From the NCBI GenBank assembly GCA_963575745.1, contig CAUYUJ010012191.1:383034-447033 (forward strand): DNA of 64,000 nt, written 5' to 3'. Source of the stretch: Prorocentrum cordatum (taxonomy: Eukaryota > Sar > Dinophyceae > Prorocentrales > Prorocentraceae). Shown one piece after another: positions 62,459-64,000 of the stretch; position 1 is the stretch's first letter; the number at the start of each line of letters is the position of its first letter. A program made the position numbers and the translations under genes. The notes beneath the pieces are model-generated. The model searched no databases. It worked only from the letters and a program-made list of their open reading frames with translations, and was not told where the DNA came from.

Positions 62459-63467
62459 AAACCCAGTTACCCATCGGTCATTGAAAGTAGGTATTCTTGG
62501 ATTCCCAGATTCCAATCTACTTTAAGCGTCTTCCTGCTTAAGTGATCGAGTGGCCTCACCTTTTGCGTGCTCTTTCGGGGGCGGGCGGACACCCAATCTA
62601 CGTTCAACGCCTTCCTACTTTATGTTTTTACCTACTTCTTCCGACTGATGGGTAGTGAGTGGGCCCGGAAATCCTTCCAAATTGGCCAGAATCACTAAGC
62701 CAGGTCTGCCGTAATGTGTGTGTGCGCGCGTGTGTGTGTGTGTGTGTGTCGCCGGGTGGTGGCATTTCCTGCCAGTGTGTTAGTGGAATGGGGCGGGGGA
62801 GGCGTCCCCAGACACGCAACACGAAACCGGGTCCCACTAAGCCAGTCCTGCCGACGCGCGAGGGGGGCTATCGCTGCGACTGGCCTCACCTCCTCTCGCT
62901 GCCGACCTGGAGGGGTCTCTCAGCTCCTGTGGGCGCGTCCCTGAGACGGTCAGCGCCCTTGGGCTGGTCAATGTAAGACCGCAGGAGCAGGGACAAGCTC
63001 GAGGCTGGTCAGCTCGGGTAGTGCAGAGGCCGTCTCCCGCAGCCGTGCCTCGCCCGGCGCTTCGAGGCGCCGTGGGGTTGCCCGGCAGGGCGGCCTTCCC
63101 CAGCCTCGGGGCCGTGGCCAGGCGACAGGGCTCCCCGAGGGCGACGGTCGGTGGCGCGGGCGGCGCCACCTCACAAGGAGGACGTCGGCCGCACTCGGCC
63201 CGCCTCCCTGGCACACCTCCCGATTTTATAAGTGAGCCACGGAAGGGCACGGGGCCGATTGCGCCGACACTCGCGCGTACTTCTCTGTACGCACGTATGT
63301 GTACCATTGGCCCGCGTAAGGCAGCGCGTGAGCGCCTTCCTTCCCCACGCGGGGAGCCACGCCGGCGGCCCGGAGAAGCCGCGGCGCAAGGTCATCATGC
63401 CTTCGTGCGTATAGGCCCCTCTTCTTGTGTCGCTCACCTGGCCCTCCTCCCTGGTACGCCCCCCAGG
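62459..63467. other. Unrecognised sequence with a GT run
   Basis: CCAATCTACTTTAAGCGTCTTCCTGCTT at about 62513 (in parts CCAATCTAC and TTCCT) is loosely repeated at about 62593. A GTGTGT run lies at 62728-62749. CACTAAGCCAGGTCTGCCG at 62693 recurs as CACTAAGCCAGTCCTGCCG at 62834. No gene recognised. Confidence 0.4.
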
Positions 63468-63830
63468 GAGGGGGAGGAGGAGGAGGAGGAGGAGGAGGAG
63501 GAGGAGGAGGAGGAGGTAGGAGGAGAGGAGAGGAGGAGGAGGAGGAGGAGGAGAGGAGGGGGAGGAGGAGGAAGGAGGAGGAGGAGAGGAGGAGAGAGGA
63601 GGAGGAGAGGAGGAGGGGGAGGAGGAGGGGAGGAGAAGGGAGGAGGGGGTAGGAGGGGAGGAGGAGGAGGAGGGGAAGGAGGAGGAGTAAAGGGAGGGGA
63701 AGAGGTGGAGAGGAGGAGGAGGAGGGGGGGGGGGGAGGGGGGAAGGGGGAGGGGGGAGGGAAGGGAGAGCGGGGGGGAGGAGGGGGGGAGAAGGGGGGGG
63801 GGAAGGGCGGGAGGGGGAGGAGGCCACCCT
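63468..63830. repeat. Long GGA trinucleotide tract
   Basis: About 120 GGA/GGG triplets that grow more irregular and G-rich rightward. Confidence 0.95.
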
Positions 63831-64000
63831 GCCGTTTGGTTCCCCTCTCCCCTCTCCCCTTCCCGCGAGGGTAAAAAAGAGGGCCCTCTGCACGTGGTGA
63901 TGCACTGCAACGGAGGCTCCGCGCAAGGCGCGGGCGGCGGGGAGGGCGGATGGCGAGGCGCAGACGGCTGCTGCTCTGGGGCGGGGGCTCGAGGGCGCGC
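63831..64000. other. GC-rich end of the window
   Basis: Nothing recognised. Confidence 0.5.

Overview
The window looks like non-genic DNA from a large, GC-rich, repeat-saturated eukaryotic nuclear genome, most probably a dinoflagellate. That assignment is an inference. It rests on one decayed retroelement whose protein motifs (a tryptophan-histidine 'WHxR' N-terminal domain, reverse transcriptase, methyltransferase-like domain and tyrosine recombinase) resemble families I know from Symbiodinium, Polarella and Prorocentrum-type genomes, and on the extreme load of simple repeats and small inverted-repeat elements. I saw no intact host gene, no rRNA or tRNA, no CRISPR and no bacterial operon structure. 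I did not find the dinoflagellate spliced-leader sequence. Most long open frames (up to about 470 codons) are by-products of triplet repeats or of repeats with periods near 12 bp, and they are not annotated as genes.

Layout. 1-5 kb: AGT triplet arrays, a 10-bp array and two small transposons. 5-20 kb: GGA/CTC tracts, several inverted-repeat elements, the first array of a degenerate GGCCNTCTTGG minisatellite, and unrecognised sequence. 20-32 kb: ATC and CTC tracts, a 604-bp foldback element, two elements nested one inside the other, and a segmental duplication bounded by CTC tracts. 32.1-40.6 kb: one decayed tyrosine-recombinase retroelement, split by a minisatellite of about 170 bp units. 40.8-50.7 kb: the GGCCNTCTTGG minisatellite in both orientations, reaching a higher-order array at 46.6-50.1 kb that carries a repeated double-hairpin module. 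50.7-64 kb: a series of small terminal-inverted-repeat and foldback elements, a minisatellite of about 88 bp units, and long CTC/GGA tracts.

The most informative object is the 32.1-40.6 kb element. Its order is N-terminal domain, reverse transcriptase, RNase H-like, methyltransferase-like, tyrosine recombinase. A 44-bp segment from its 5' end (A1) recurs between two copies (B1, B2) of a 3' repeat of about 400 bp. This A1-ORFs-B1-A2-B2 layout is the split direct repeat known from PAT/Ngaro-type members of the DIRS order, while the methyltransferase-like domain is a trait of DIRS-1-type elements. The copy is dead, with stops and frameshifts, but the recombinase still shows every catalytic position.

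The second theme is a dense set of non-autonomous elements. Several have target-site duplications that can be read directly. Two can be checked against unoccupied versions of their insertion site inside this same window: the 193-bp element at 26104 and the 213-bp element at 56228. Others have terminal inverted repeats with no convincing duplication. No transposase that could move them is visible here.
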